Below are positions 48,407 through 56,053 of a DNA stretch of 64,000 nucleotides, piece by piece; position 1 is the first letter of the stretch, and every line of letters starts with the position of its first letter. A program made the position numbers and the translations under genes. The DNA comes from Pseudaquabacterium pictum. Lineage in GTDB: Bacteria > Pseudomonadota > Gammaproteobacteria > Burkholderiales > Burkholderiaceae_C. Location of the stretch: contig NZ_BJCL01000005.1 of NCBI RefSeq assembly GCF_005403045.1, positions 275,300-339,299 of the forward strand. Reading direction: 5' to 3'. The notes beneath the pieces are model-generated. The model was not told the DNA's origin, ran no database searches, and saw only the letters and a list, made by a program, of their open reading frames with translations.

Positions 48407-49387
48407 GTGCCCTTGCCCGCCGCCCTGTCCAATCTGCCGCTGCCCATCATCGGCTCGCCGCTGTTCATCATCAGCACGCCCAAGCTGGTCATCGCCCAGT
48501 GCACCGCCGGCGTGGTGGGCTCGATGCCGGCGCTCAATGCCCGGCCCGCGTCGCAGGTCGACGAATGGCTGCACGAGATCACCGAAGGCCTGGCCGCCTG
48601 GAACAAGGCCAACCCGGACAAGCCCGCCGCGCCCTATGCCATCAACCAGATCGTGCACAAGAGCAATGACCGGCTCGACCACGACATGGCCGTCTGCGCC
48701 AAGTACCACGTGCCCATCGTCATCACCAGCCTGGGCGCGCGGGTCGACATCAACGAGGCGGTGCATGCCTGGGGTGGCGTGGTGCTGCACGACATCATCA
48801 ACAACTTCTTCGCCCGCAAGGCGATCGAGAAGGGTGCCGACGGCCTGATCGCCGTGGCCGCGGGCGCCGGTGGCCATGCCGGCACCAAGAGCCCCTTCGC
48901 GCTGATCCAGGAGATCCGCCAGTGGTTCGACGGCCCGCTGGCGCTGTCGGGCAGCATCGCCTCGGGGGATGCGGTGCTGGCCGCCCAGGCCATGGGCGCC
49001 GATTTCGCGTACATCGGCTCGGCCTTCATCGCGACGGAAGAAGCACGCGCGGCCGAGGGCTACAAGCAGATGATCGTCGACAGCAACTCCGACGACATCG
49101 TCTACAGCAACCTGTTCACCGGCGTGCACGGCAACTACCTGGCGCCCAGCATCCGCAACGCCGGCCTCGACCCCGCCAACCTGCCCGAGAGCGACCCGAG
49201 CAAGATGAACTTCGGCAATGTCGACGGCGGCGGCGCCAAGAAGGCCTGGAAGGACATCTGGGGCTGCGGCCAGGGCATCGGCGCGGTCGACAAGATCCAG
49301 AGCACCCACGATTTCGTCGCCAAGCTGAAGGGCGAGTACAACGCGGCGCGCCAGCGCCTGGGCCTGCCGGTGCTGGCCACCGTCTGA
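48407..49387 (+). CDS. Nitronate monooxygenase-like flavoprotein
   Basis: A 326-aa TIM-barrel FMN protein of the nitronate monooxygenase / 2-nitropropane dioxygenase family, which oxidises alkyl nitronates. Typical segments are IIGSPLFIISTPKLVIAQCT, AGVVGSMPALNARP, AAGAGGHAGTKSPFALIQEI with the catalytic-type His, and the FMN-phosphate region ALSGSIASGDAVLAAQAMGA. The GTG at 48407 is chosen because the conserved N-terminus starts there with GGAG seven nt upstream. The enzyme sits between acyl-CoA dehydrogenase and amidohydrolase genes, all on the plus strand, possibly one unit. Confidence 0.92.
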   Translation: MPLPAALSNLPLPIIGSPLFIISTPKLVIAQCTAGVVGSMPALNARPASQVDEWLHEITEGLAAWNKANPDKPAAPYAINQIVHKSNDRLDHDMAVCAKYHVPIVITSLGARVDINEAVHAWGGVVLHDIINNFFARKAIEKGADGLIAVAAGAGGHAGTKSPFALIQEIRQWFDGPLALSGSIASGDAVLAAQAMGADFAYIGSAFIATEEARAAEGYKQMIVDSNSDDIVYSNLFTGVHGNYLAPSIRNAGLDPANLPESDPSKMNFGNVDGGGAKKAWKDIWGCGQGIGAVDKIQSTHDFVAKLKGEYNAARQRLGLPVLATV

Positions 49388-49400
49388 CATCGCCACCACG

Positions 49401-50648
49401 ATGACCGGGCGCCAAGTCCTCTTCAACGCCCGGCCGTTCGACAGCGCCGCGGGCACCATCGGCCCGCTGTCGGCCATCGTCATCGACGGCGATCGCATCA
49501 CCGACGTGCTGCCGGGCTCGCCCCGGGTGGATGACGCCCAGGCCATCGACGCCGGCGGCCGGGTGGTGCTGCCGGGGCTGGTCGATGCCCATGTGCATGT
49601 CACCGCCACCACGCACGACCTCACCAACCTCGGCCTGCAGCCACCATCGCTGATCACCGCCGAGACCAGCGTGGTGATGCGCGAGATGCTGCACCGCGGC
49701 TTCACCACGGTGCGCGATGCCGCCGGGGCCGACTACGGCCTGCAGGAAGCGCAGGCCCGCGGCATCTTCGAAGGCCCGCGCCTGTTCATCGCCGGCGCGC
49801 CGATCAGCCAGACCGGCGGCCATGCCGACCAGCGGCCCAAGGGCGTGCGCCAGCGCAACTGGTTCTGCAGCTGCGCCGGTTTGGGCCTGGTGGGTGCCAT
49901 CTGCGACGGCGTGGGCGAGGTGCGGCGGGCGGTGCGCGAGCAGGTGCGCACCGGCGCCAACCAGATCAAGATCATGGCCGGCGGCGGCGTCTCCAGCCCC
50001 ACCGATCCGCTGGAAGGCACCCAGTTCTCGCTGGAGGAACTGCGCGCCGCGGTGGAAGAGGCCGAGGCCGCCAACCTGTATGCCATGGCCCATGCCTATT
50101 CGCCCCGCGCCATCACCCGCGCGGTGCAGGCCGGCGTGCGCAGCATCGAACACGGCAACCTGCTGGATGTGGCCACCGCCCGGGTGATGAAGGAACACGG
50201 CGCCTACCTGGTGCCCACGCTGGTGACCTACACCGCGCTGGCCACCGAGGGCGAACGCCTGGGCTGGACGGCCGAGATGCTGGCCAAGCTGGCCAAGGTG
50301 CGCGCGGCCGGGCTGGAGTCGGTGCGCATCGCCCGGGCCGAAGGCGTGCCGGTGGTCTTCGGCACCGATCTGCTGGGCCACATGCATGCGCAGCAGAACG
50401 CCGAGTTCGGCATCCGCCTGCAGGCCATGGGCCCGGTGGCGGTGCTGCAGAGCGCGACTATCGTGGCCGCGCAGCTGCTGCGCGCCGAAGGCCGCATCGG
50501 CCAGCTGCTGCCCGGCGCCTGGGCCGACCTGCTGGTCGTCGACGGCGACCCGACCGCCAGCTTGGACATGCTGGCCAGCCCTGCCACCGGCATCCGCCTG
50601 CTGATGCAGGGCGGCCGGGTGGTGCGCAGCAGCCTGCCGGCAGGCTGA
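49401..50648 (+). CDS. Metal-dependent amidohydrolase, prolidase-like
   Basis: A 415-aa enzyme of the amidohydrolase superfamily. The first metal motif is GLVDAHVHV, a candidate carbamylated lysine lies in NQIKIMAGGGVSSPTD, further histidines are in YAMAHAYSPRAI and RSIEHGNLLD, and the catalytic aspartate is in VVFGTDLLGHMH. This pattern matches the Xaa-Pro dipeptidase / N-acyl-amino-acid hydrolase-like subgroup with a binuclear centre. It starts 13 nt after the flavoprotein stop. There is no signal peptide, so it acts in the cytoplasm. The substrate is not known. Confidence 0.9.
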   Translation: MTGRQVLFNARPFDSAAGTIGPLSAIVIDGDRITDVLPGSPRVDDAQAIDAGGRVVLPGLVDAHVHVTATTHDLTNLGLQPPSLITAETSVVMREMLHRGFTTVRDAAGADYGLQEAQARGIFEGPRLFIAGAPISQTGGHADQRPKGVRQRNWFCSCAGLGLVGAICDGVGEVRRAVREQVRTGANQIKIMAGGGVSSPTDPLEGTQFSLEELRAAVEEAEAANLYAMAHAYSPRAITRAVQAGVRSIEHGNLLDVATARVMKEHGAYLVPTLVTYTALATEGERLGWTAEMLAKLAKVRAAGLESVRIARAEGVPVVFGTDLLGHMHAQQNAEFGIRLQAMGPVAVLQSATIVAAQLLRAEGRIGQLLPGAWADLLVVDGDPTASLDMLASPATGIRLLMQGGRVVRSSLPAG

Positions 50649-50655
50649 ACCCGGA

Positions 50656-50688
50656 CCCTGGCCTCCCGAGGAGATCGGGCGGCCAGGG
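50656..50688. terminator. Hairpin between convergent genes
   Basis: CCCTGGCC (50656-50663) and GGCCAGGG (50681-50688) pair perfectly, with an inner CCCGA/TCGGG stem separated by one mismatch. It lies in the 51-nt space between the amidohydrolase and the multicopper oxidase, which converge, so it can stop transcription from both sides. There is no T tract. Confidence 0.6.
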
Positions 50689-50699
50689 CGGGCGGGTGG

Positions 50700-53600
50700 T
50701 CAATCCACCTTGAACAGACCCCACACGCCGGTGTTGACCATGGTGTTCGGGCCGTCACGGTATTGCCAGTAGCCCCGCTTGGCGCCGCCGTACAGGTTGG
50801 CGGTGACGCCCTTGCCGACGGTGATCAGGCTGTTGCCGGGGTTGACGAAGTGCTCGATGCCCATGTCGGCGTAGTCGTGGCCCAGCACCCGGAAGCTGTG
50901 CTGACGCGCACGGCCATCCGACTGCAGCACGCGGAAGCGCACCTGGTCACCGGCCTTGGCGCTGAACACCGGCGTGGCCACCGGGGCACCGCGCAGGCCG
51001 ATCGGCAGACGGGCGTCGTTGTCGACCATCAGCGTGGCCTGCAGGCGGCACGGATTGATGTCGTCGGCGACCACGGTGGCCTGCGTGCAGCCGGCCGACT
51101 GGCCGCTGTAGTCGATGCGGGTCCACAGCGGTTCGGTGCCGTAGTTCAGCGCACGTTCGCCGAAGTCGTAGCTGTCATCGCCCACATAGTGCTCGGGGAT
51201 GGCGGTCGACGCGGCCGCAGCGCCCAGCCGCAGGTTCAGGCCGTCCTGGTACATCAGCACGAACTCGCGGAAGCTGTTGGCACCGCCGCCCGTGGTGCTG
51301 GTGGCCGTGGTCTGGGTCGTGGCCTTGAGCACCGGCGATGCCACCGAGCCGTTCAGCGTCAGGGCGGAACTGCTGCCCGTCTTGATCAGCGCCCGGGTCC
51401 CGAAGCCGTTGATCTGCGCGGTGCCGGCCTCGTTCCAGTAGGTGGACCCCTGGGGTTCGACGATCAGCGCACCGATCAGGCCCTGCGCACCATGCTTGAC
51501 CACGTCGCCCATGGACCGCAGCGGCACGGCGCCGTACTCGATCGGCTCGCCGCCCTTGAAGGTGCCCGACAGCAGGTCGAAGTTCAGCTTGCCGGCGTAC
51601 CAGACGTAGTTGCGTGTCTGGCCCGGGCCCACCAGGGTGTCGGGGTTGTAGCCCACGTTGGCACCGTCGCTGGTGCGCGGGTCGTAGCTCATCAGCGTCG
51701 GGTGCAGGCCCACGCGGTGTGACGGCTTGATCTGGTCGACGTTCAGCGACACCAGCTTCGGCATCGGCGCATCGCCTGGCAGATCGGGCACCGGCAGGTT
51801 AGCGGGCAGGCGGTTGGTCACCGTCACCGTCACGCAGTCGCCTGCATTGGCGCGCATCACCAGCGGCTCGGGCTGCTTGGTGCCGGCGCGCAGGGCGGCC
51901 ACGTCCACCGCCGGCACGTACATCAGCGCCGTCGGGTCGGTGATGCCGGCGCGGGCGTTGTACTTCAGCGCGCCACCGGGCAGCAGGTCGCGGGCGGCCC
52001 ACACCTCCAGCTGGTAGGCCCGTGCGGGCGAGCCCACCGGGCAGCCATTGGCGCCCAGCGTGCTGACTGTGGTGTTGAGCAGGCCACCGACCAGGCCACC
52101 CACCCCGCCGAGCAGGCCGGTGGTGACCTGGGTCAGCGAGCTCACCAAATTGGTGGCCAACGGCTGCAGCATCCCGCCGACCAGGGCACCGGTGGTGTTG
52201 TCCACCACGTTCTTGTCGGCATAGGTGCGCAGGATGCCCCAGCTGCCGTTCCACAGCGCATCGGTGGTGCCGTAGTGGTACAGGTAGTCGTTGATCTTCG
52301 CGCCGCCGGTCACCTGGGGCAGCTTGCCGATGTCCAGCTCCATGTGCTCGGAGATGCCGAGTTCCTGGGCGCCGACATACGGTGCCGAGGCATCGCCCAC
52401 CTGGCGGCGCCAGCGCTGGCCGTGCACGGTGAAGCTGTGCTGCACCTCCTGCGCGCCGTGGATCAGCTTGAACTGCACCCGGTCGCCTTCGTAGGCCTTG
52501 AACACCGGCGTGAACGGATCGCCATGCACCTTCGAACTGAAGATGTTGGCCGTGTCGCCGCGCGCGTCGGTGTACAGGCCGCTGCTGTCGCCGTTGGACG
52601 ACAGGCGCAGCGGGATCGGCTCATTCTTGTAGTTGACCAGGTACGGGTTGTGGTGGTGTGCCGACAGCAGCTCGGGCTTTTCCGGCGGGTCCACCGGCGT
52701 GCCATCGGGCCGGTACAGCAGCGAGAAGTCGGCGCTGGCCAGCAGGAACTCGCGGAAGTCGGGATGGGTGGCCTGGTCGGCCGCGCCCACGATCACCGCC
52801 TCGGGGCCCACGCCGGTGGTCAGCGGGCTGCCATCGGGCTTGAGCCAGCGCGCGCCCTTGGGCTCGACGACCAGCGCGGCATAGAAGCCGTGCTGCTGGA
52901 TGTTGCTGGCCTGGAAGTGGTCGTGGGTGAACACCGTGCGCAGCGTGCGGTCTTTGCCGGCGCCGTCGAACAGCTCGTCGGCCCACCAGCGCTGGATGGT
53001 GGTCTGGTAGTCGATGGCCTCGGGCACCGGCAGGATGCTGGCACGCTGGGCGGTCAGGTCGACCACGGACCCATCGGCATTGGTGCGCTTGAGCTTCCCG
53101 GCAGGCGCCAGCGCGGCCGTGGCACGCTCGATCAGCGCCTTCTTGGCGAAGGTGCCGTCTTCATAGTTGAAGCCGTTGCCGCCGCCGTCGGAGGCCATGA
53201 CGTCGAACTTCACCAGGTGGATGTGCTGGCCCAGGGTGTCGGTGGGCACCTTGACCTGGAAGTCGTCCTTCTCCAGCTCGTAGGGCAGCCGGTTCTGGTG
53301 GCGGAATTCGATGCACTCGCCCGACTGGGCGCGGAAGAAGAACGGATCGGCGGTGCGCTTCTGTCCCTCGTAGGCGGCCACGTCGCTGGTCAGCACGTTG
53401 ATGCGGGCCTGCGGGTCATGCCAGCCGGCCTTGTTGACCACCAGGTCCAGCTGCACCGCCGACACGTCATAGCGGCGCAGCGGCGCGGTGGCGGGGCAGG
53501 GGTCGGCGAACGGCGCACCCGGCTGCGCCGGCCTGCCGTTGACCCGGAAGGTGGCGGCCGTGCCGTCGGCGGTCTTCGACGCAAAGCCGTTGGCATTGGC

Positions 53601-55499
53601 GTGGAAGGCCATGGCTGCCCGCTCCAGCGGCGTGCCTTCTTCCGGCAGCAGCTGCAGCTCGGCCGATGTCAGCACCACCGACATGTCGCCGGCGGCCACA
53701 CCCGCGCCCAGCACGCGGGTGCCGGCGTTGATGACATGGCGGCCCAGGCCGGTGGGGCCCAGGCGGCTCTCGGCGGCCAGGTCCAGCGGCGGCTGCGGCG
53801 GCCGGTGGCCGGCGGAGCCGGCGACGAAGAACGGGTAGCCGGGCGTGGCCGCGGTGCCGTAGGTGGGCGCCGGCGGCAGGGCGCGGTTGCGGATCGGCAC
53901 CACGGCCGGCGAGAACGCACCGCCGACGGTGACGCCCGTCAGCGGGTTGGTGCCCTGGCCCAGTTCGCCGTCGGGCAGGCGGCGGGTGCCGTCCTCGAAC
54001 ACATCGTGGTTGCGCCACAGGCCCCACATGCCCTGGGCGAAGTGCGGGTACATGTGGCAGTGGTAGATCGCGTCGCCCACCGACAGGTTGCGGTTGGCGC
54101 CCTGGAAGGCGATCTCGTAGGTCTGCGCCTGGCGCGGACCGATGGTCTGGCTGTCCAGGAAGTTGGCGCTTGTCGCGCCACCGTTCTGGCTGAACCACTG
54201 GTTGGCGTGCAGGTGGAAGACATGCGTTTCCTTGATGCCCGCCTGCATCGATCGGAACTTGACCGGGTCGCCCTGGTAGGCGTGGTGCACGTTGCCCGGG
54301 TCGTCGGGGTACAGCTGCTTGGCCTGGCCGTTGGCGTCGCGGCCGACGATCATCGCCGGGTCGCCGTTGGCCCAGCTGGTGAGGAAGAAGTCCTCCAGCG
54401 CGCATTCGGCGCAGTTGGCGGCCGGACCGACACCCGCGCGGTTGGCGGCGACGATGGCGCCCAGGCCGCTGGCACCGTAGTTGATGCCGAAGCCGTCGCG
54501 CCCGCCCGAGCCGGCGCCGTCGGCGTCGAACGCGGCGCCGTAGGCCTGCACCGTCTTCAGCTCGTCCTGGAAGATGCTGGTGAACTCGCGGAACCAGTTC
54601 TCGTTGGTGGCGGCGAAGTTGTCGGCCGTGAAGCTGAAGTTCTGGATCACCGCGTTCAGGTCGGTGTGCACGATCTGCCAGCGGTTGGTGCCGATGGCCT
54701 GGTGCATGTTCAGCAGCGGCGTGCCGACCTTGCCGGTGAGGGCGCCGGTGGTGTCCACCGCCTCGTAGTTCAGCACCTTGCCGGCGGCGGCCTGGGCACG
54801 GGCGGCGGCCATCACCTCGGCCCGCACCTCGCTGCGGTAGGCATCGGCACCGGCCGGCTGCACATTGACCGCGCCGAACAGACCCATGCCGGTCGAGCCG
54901 CCATCGGCCTGGCCACCGGCCGGGGCGCCGTTGTCATGGAACAGGAAGCCACCCTCGCGCTGCAGCAGCAGCTGGTAGGTGAAGCTGGCGCCCGGGGCGA
55001 TGCCCACGGCGCCGCTGACGCGGGGGTCGAAGGCGTTGTAGCCGACGACGCTGCTGTCATGGGTGAGGCCCTGGAACATCATCGATGCCAGGCGCGTCAG
55101 CGGCCGGTCGGCGCCGGCGCCGGAGGCGGTCTCGCACAGCAGGTTGGTGAAGTTGACCGTCAGCTTGTCGCCGATGTTGCCGCGCAGCACCAGCGGGCGC
55201 GGCCGCTTGTCGCTGCGCAGCGCCACGCGGCAAGGGTTGGCCACCACGCCGGGGGTGTCCAGCGTCTTGCCGGTGTCGAGGTCGACCACGTCGCGCTTGA
55301 GCGCATAGACCATGCCGTACGGGTTGTACGAGCCAAAGCGGTTGTAGACGATCGGCTGGTCCAGCGCGACGACGTCGGCCACCACCGTGCCCGCCGGCCG
55401 CGCCTGTGCAACGCCGACCGCCGCCACCAGCACGGCTGCCGCCAACGCTGTCAGCGGCATGTTTGGGCGGGATTGCCCGTGAATTCTGGGATGACGCAT
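50700..55499 (-). CDS. Giant MofA-like multicopper oxidase, 1,599 aa
   Basis: An exported multi-cupredoxin-domain oxidase. The signal peptide (from MRHPRIHGQSRPNMPLTALA, ending near VAQA) is followed by repeated cupredoxin modules. Copper motifs: HVFHLH at 426-431 (HxxHxH), HCHMYPHFAQGM at 480-491 (HCHxxxHxxxxM, type 1 Cys481 and Met491), HIH at 759-761 and HDH at 859-861, plus H870 and HHH at 948-950. The order, HxxHxH and HCH before the two HxH motifs, is reversed relative to ordinary laccases. Size and layout resemble MofA, the 1,662-aa putative Mn(II) oxidase of Leptothrix discophora, and less closely MnxG. The likely role is periplasmic or surface oxidation of Mn(II) or another metal with O2; this is by resemblance. 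The start at 55499 has AAGGAA upstream. Divergent neighbours encode copper and electron-transfer proteins. Confidence 0.87.
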   Translation of the reverse strand: MRHPRIHGQSRPNMPLTALAAAVLVAAVGVAQARPAGTVVADVVALDQPIVYNRFGSYNPYGMVYALKRDVVDLDTGKTLDTPGVVANPCRVALRSDKRPRPLVLRGNIGDKLTVNFTNLLCETASGAGADRPLTRLASMMFQGLTHDSSVVGYNAFDPRVSGAVGIAPGASFTYQLLLQREGGFLFHDNGAPAGGQADGGSTGMGLFGAVNVQPAGADAYRSEVRAEVMAAARAQAAAGKVLNYEAVDTTGALTGKVGTPLLNMHQAIGTNRWQIVHTDLNAVIQNFSFTADNFAATNENWFREFTSIFQDELKTVQAYGAAFDADGAGSGGRDGFGINYGASGLGAIVAANRAGVGPAANCAECALEDFFLTSWANGDPAMIVGRDANGQAKQLYPDDPGNVHHAYQGDPVKFRSMQAGIKETHVFHLHANQWFSQNGGATSANFLDSQTIGPRQAQTYEIAFQGANRNLSVGDAIYHCHMYPHFAQGMWGLWRNHDVFEDGTRRLPDGELGQGTNPLTGVTVGGAFSPAVVPIRNRALPPAPTYGTAATPGYPFFVAGSAGHRPPQPPLDLAAESRLGPTGLGRHVINAGTRVLGAGVAAGDMSVVLTSAELQLLPEEGTPLERAAMAFHANANGFASKTADGTAATFRVNGRPAQPGAPFADPCPATAPLRRYDVSAVQLDLVVNKAGWHDPQARINVLTSDVAAYEGQKRTADPFFFRAQSGECIEFRHQNRLPYELEKDDFQVKVPTDTLGQHIHLVKFDVMASDGGGNGFNYEDGTFAKKALIERATAALAPAGKLKRTNADGSVVDLTAQRASILPVPEAIDYQTTIQRWWADELFDGAGKDRTLRTVFTHDHFQASNIQQHGFYAALVVEPKGARWLKPDGSPLTTGVGPEAVIVGAADQATHPDFREFLLASADFSLLYRPDGTPVDPPEKPELLSAHHHNPYLVNYKNEPIPLRLSSNGDSSGLYTDARGDTANIFSSKVHGDPFTPVFKAYEGDRVQFKLIHGAQEVQHSFTVHGQRWRRQVGDASAPYVGAQELGISEHMELDIGKLPQVTGGAKINDYLYHYGTTDALWNGSWGILRTYADKNVVDNTTGALVGGMLQPLATNLVSSLTQVTTGLLGGVGGLVGGLLNTTVSTLGANGCPVGSPARAYQLEVWAARDLLPGGALKYNARAGITDPTALMYVPAVDVAALRAGTKQPEPLVMRANAGDCVTVTVTNRLPANLPVPDLPGDAPMPKLVSLNVDQIKPSHRVGLHPTLMSYDPRTSDGANVGYNPDTLVGPGQTRNYVWYAGKLNFDLLSGTFKGGEPIEYGAVPLRSMGDVVKHGAQGLIGALIVEPQGSTYWNEAGTAQINGFGTRALIKTGSSSALTLNGSVASPVLKATTQTTATSTTGGGANSFREFVLMYQDGLNLRLGAAAASTAIPEHYVGDDSYDFGERALNYGTEPLWTRIDYSGQSAGCTQATVVADDINPCRLQATLMVDNDARLPIGLRGAPVATPVFSAKAGDQVRFRVLQSDGRARQHSFRVLGHDYADMGIEHFVNPGNSLITVGKGVTANLYGGAKRGYWQYRDGPNTMVNTGVWGLFKVD

Positions 55500-56053
55500 T
55501 GAATGATTCCTTACCCTCTGTTTCGAACGGCGGCGAGAATAACAGCGGCCTCGTGAAACGCAATGCCGGCGATCCCCCGGGAATGGCTGGTCAAAACTGT
55601 TCGAATTGAATTCATGCCGGCCCATCGGCGCCAACATCCCAGGGCCGCGCGTCACATCGACAAGGGATCGATGGTTCAGAACGAGAGTGCAACAAAATGC
55701 AACCTATGCCGATTTCGCTGTTTTCAGATCACGCGAAAACGCCAAAAAGAGCAAAAAACCCCGCATTCGGGGGGGTGTCTGGCTGCATCCGTGTCCAGAT
55801 CGGGTTCGTAGAGGCAGAGGTCTTCGGAAAAAACGGACCGCCTGCCGGCCCGTGCGACACCTGTTGTCAAACCGTCCGACGACCGGCCGCGGGTTTGCCT
55901 GGCGGTTGCCGTTCTTTTGTTCGCGCGGGCTCGCTGAATATCGCTGGTGGTGGGTGCGTTGATTTCCTGTGGCCTTGGATTTGGTGGGCGGCATGTTGGC
56001 TCCAAAATAATTCGGAGCTGCGGCTGCTGCATGGTTGTTTGAATATCCTGAAT
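55500..56053. other. 554-nt intergenic region between oxidase and propeller genes
   Basis: The only gene-free stretch above 300 nt, visibly richer in A and T than its surroundings. It must hold the divergent promoters of the oxidase (minus) and the propeller gene (plus). I find a minus-strand terminator-like hairpin at 55752-55772, a hairpin TCTGG/CCAGA just upstream of it in the minus direction (55779-55800), and a GCTCC/GGAGC hairpin at 55999-56018 in the leader of the plus-strand gene. No convincing -35/-10 pair and no conserved riboswitch core were recognised. Confidence 0.6.
55752..55772 (-). terminator. Intrinsic terminator-like hairpin in the oxidase leader
   Basis: Read on the minus strand: CCCCG-AATG-CGGGG followed directly by TTTTTT. 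This is a textbook Rho-independent terminator shape, located about 250 nt before the oxidase start codon and with no gene on that strand immediately upstream. It may end a short RNA or act as an attenuator for the oxidase gene. Confidence 0.7.

Noticed and set aside
50649..50700. mofB and mofC homologues directly downstream of the oxidase
   Set aside because: The oxidase stop is 51 nt from a convergent amidohydrolase gene and no isomerase or haem protein follows it; the haem protein in this locus is on the other side and different.
55500..55750. Sigma-54 or sigma-70 promoter for the oxidase
   Set aside because: TTGACC- and TTGCAT-like hexamers occur but none has a convincing partner element at the right distance.
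55780..55960. Manganese (yybP-ykoY) riboswitch in the oxidase leader
   Set aside because: I looked for the conserved core on the minus strand and did not see it; only the terminator hairpin and one small stem are supported.
55697..56053. Long N-terminal extension of the propeller protein
   Set aside because: The 119 extra residues are Cys/Trp-rich and unlike a protein domain, and would bury the signal peptide that starts at 56054.
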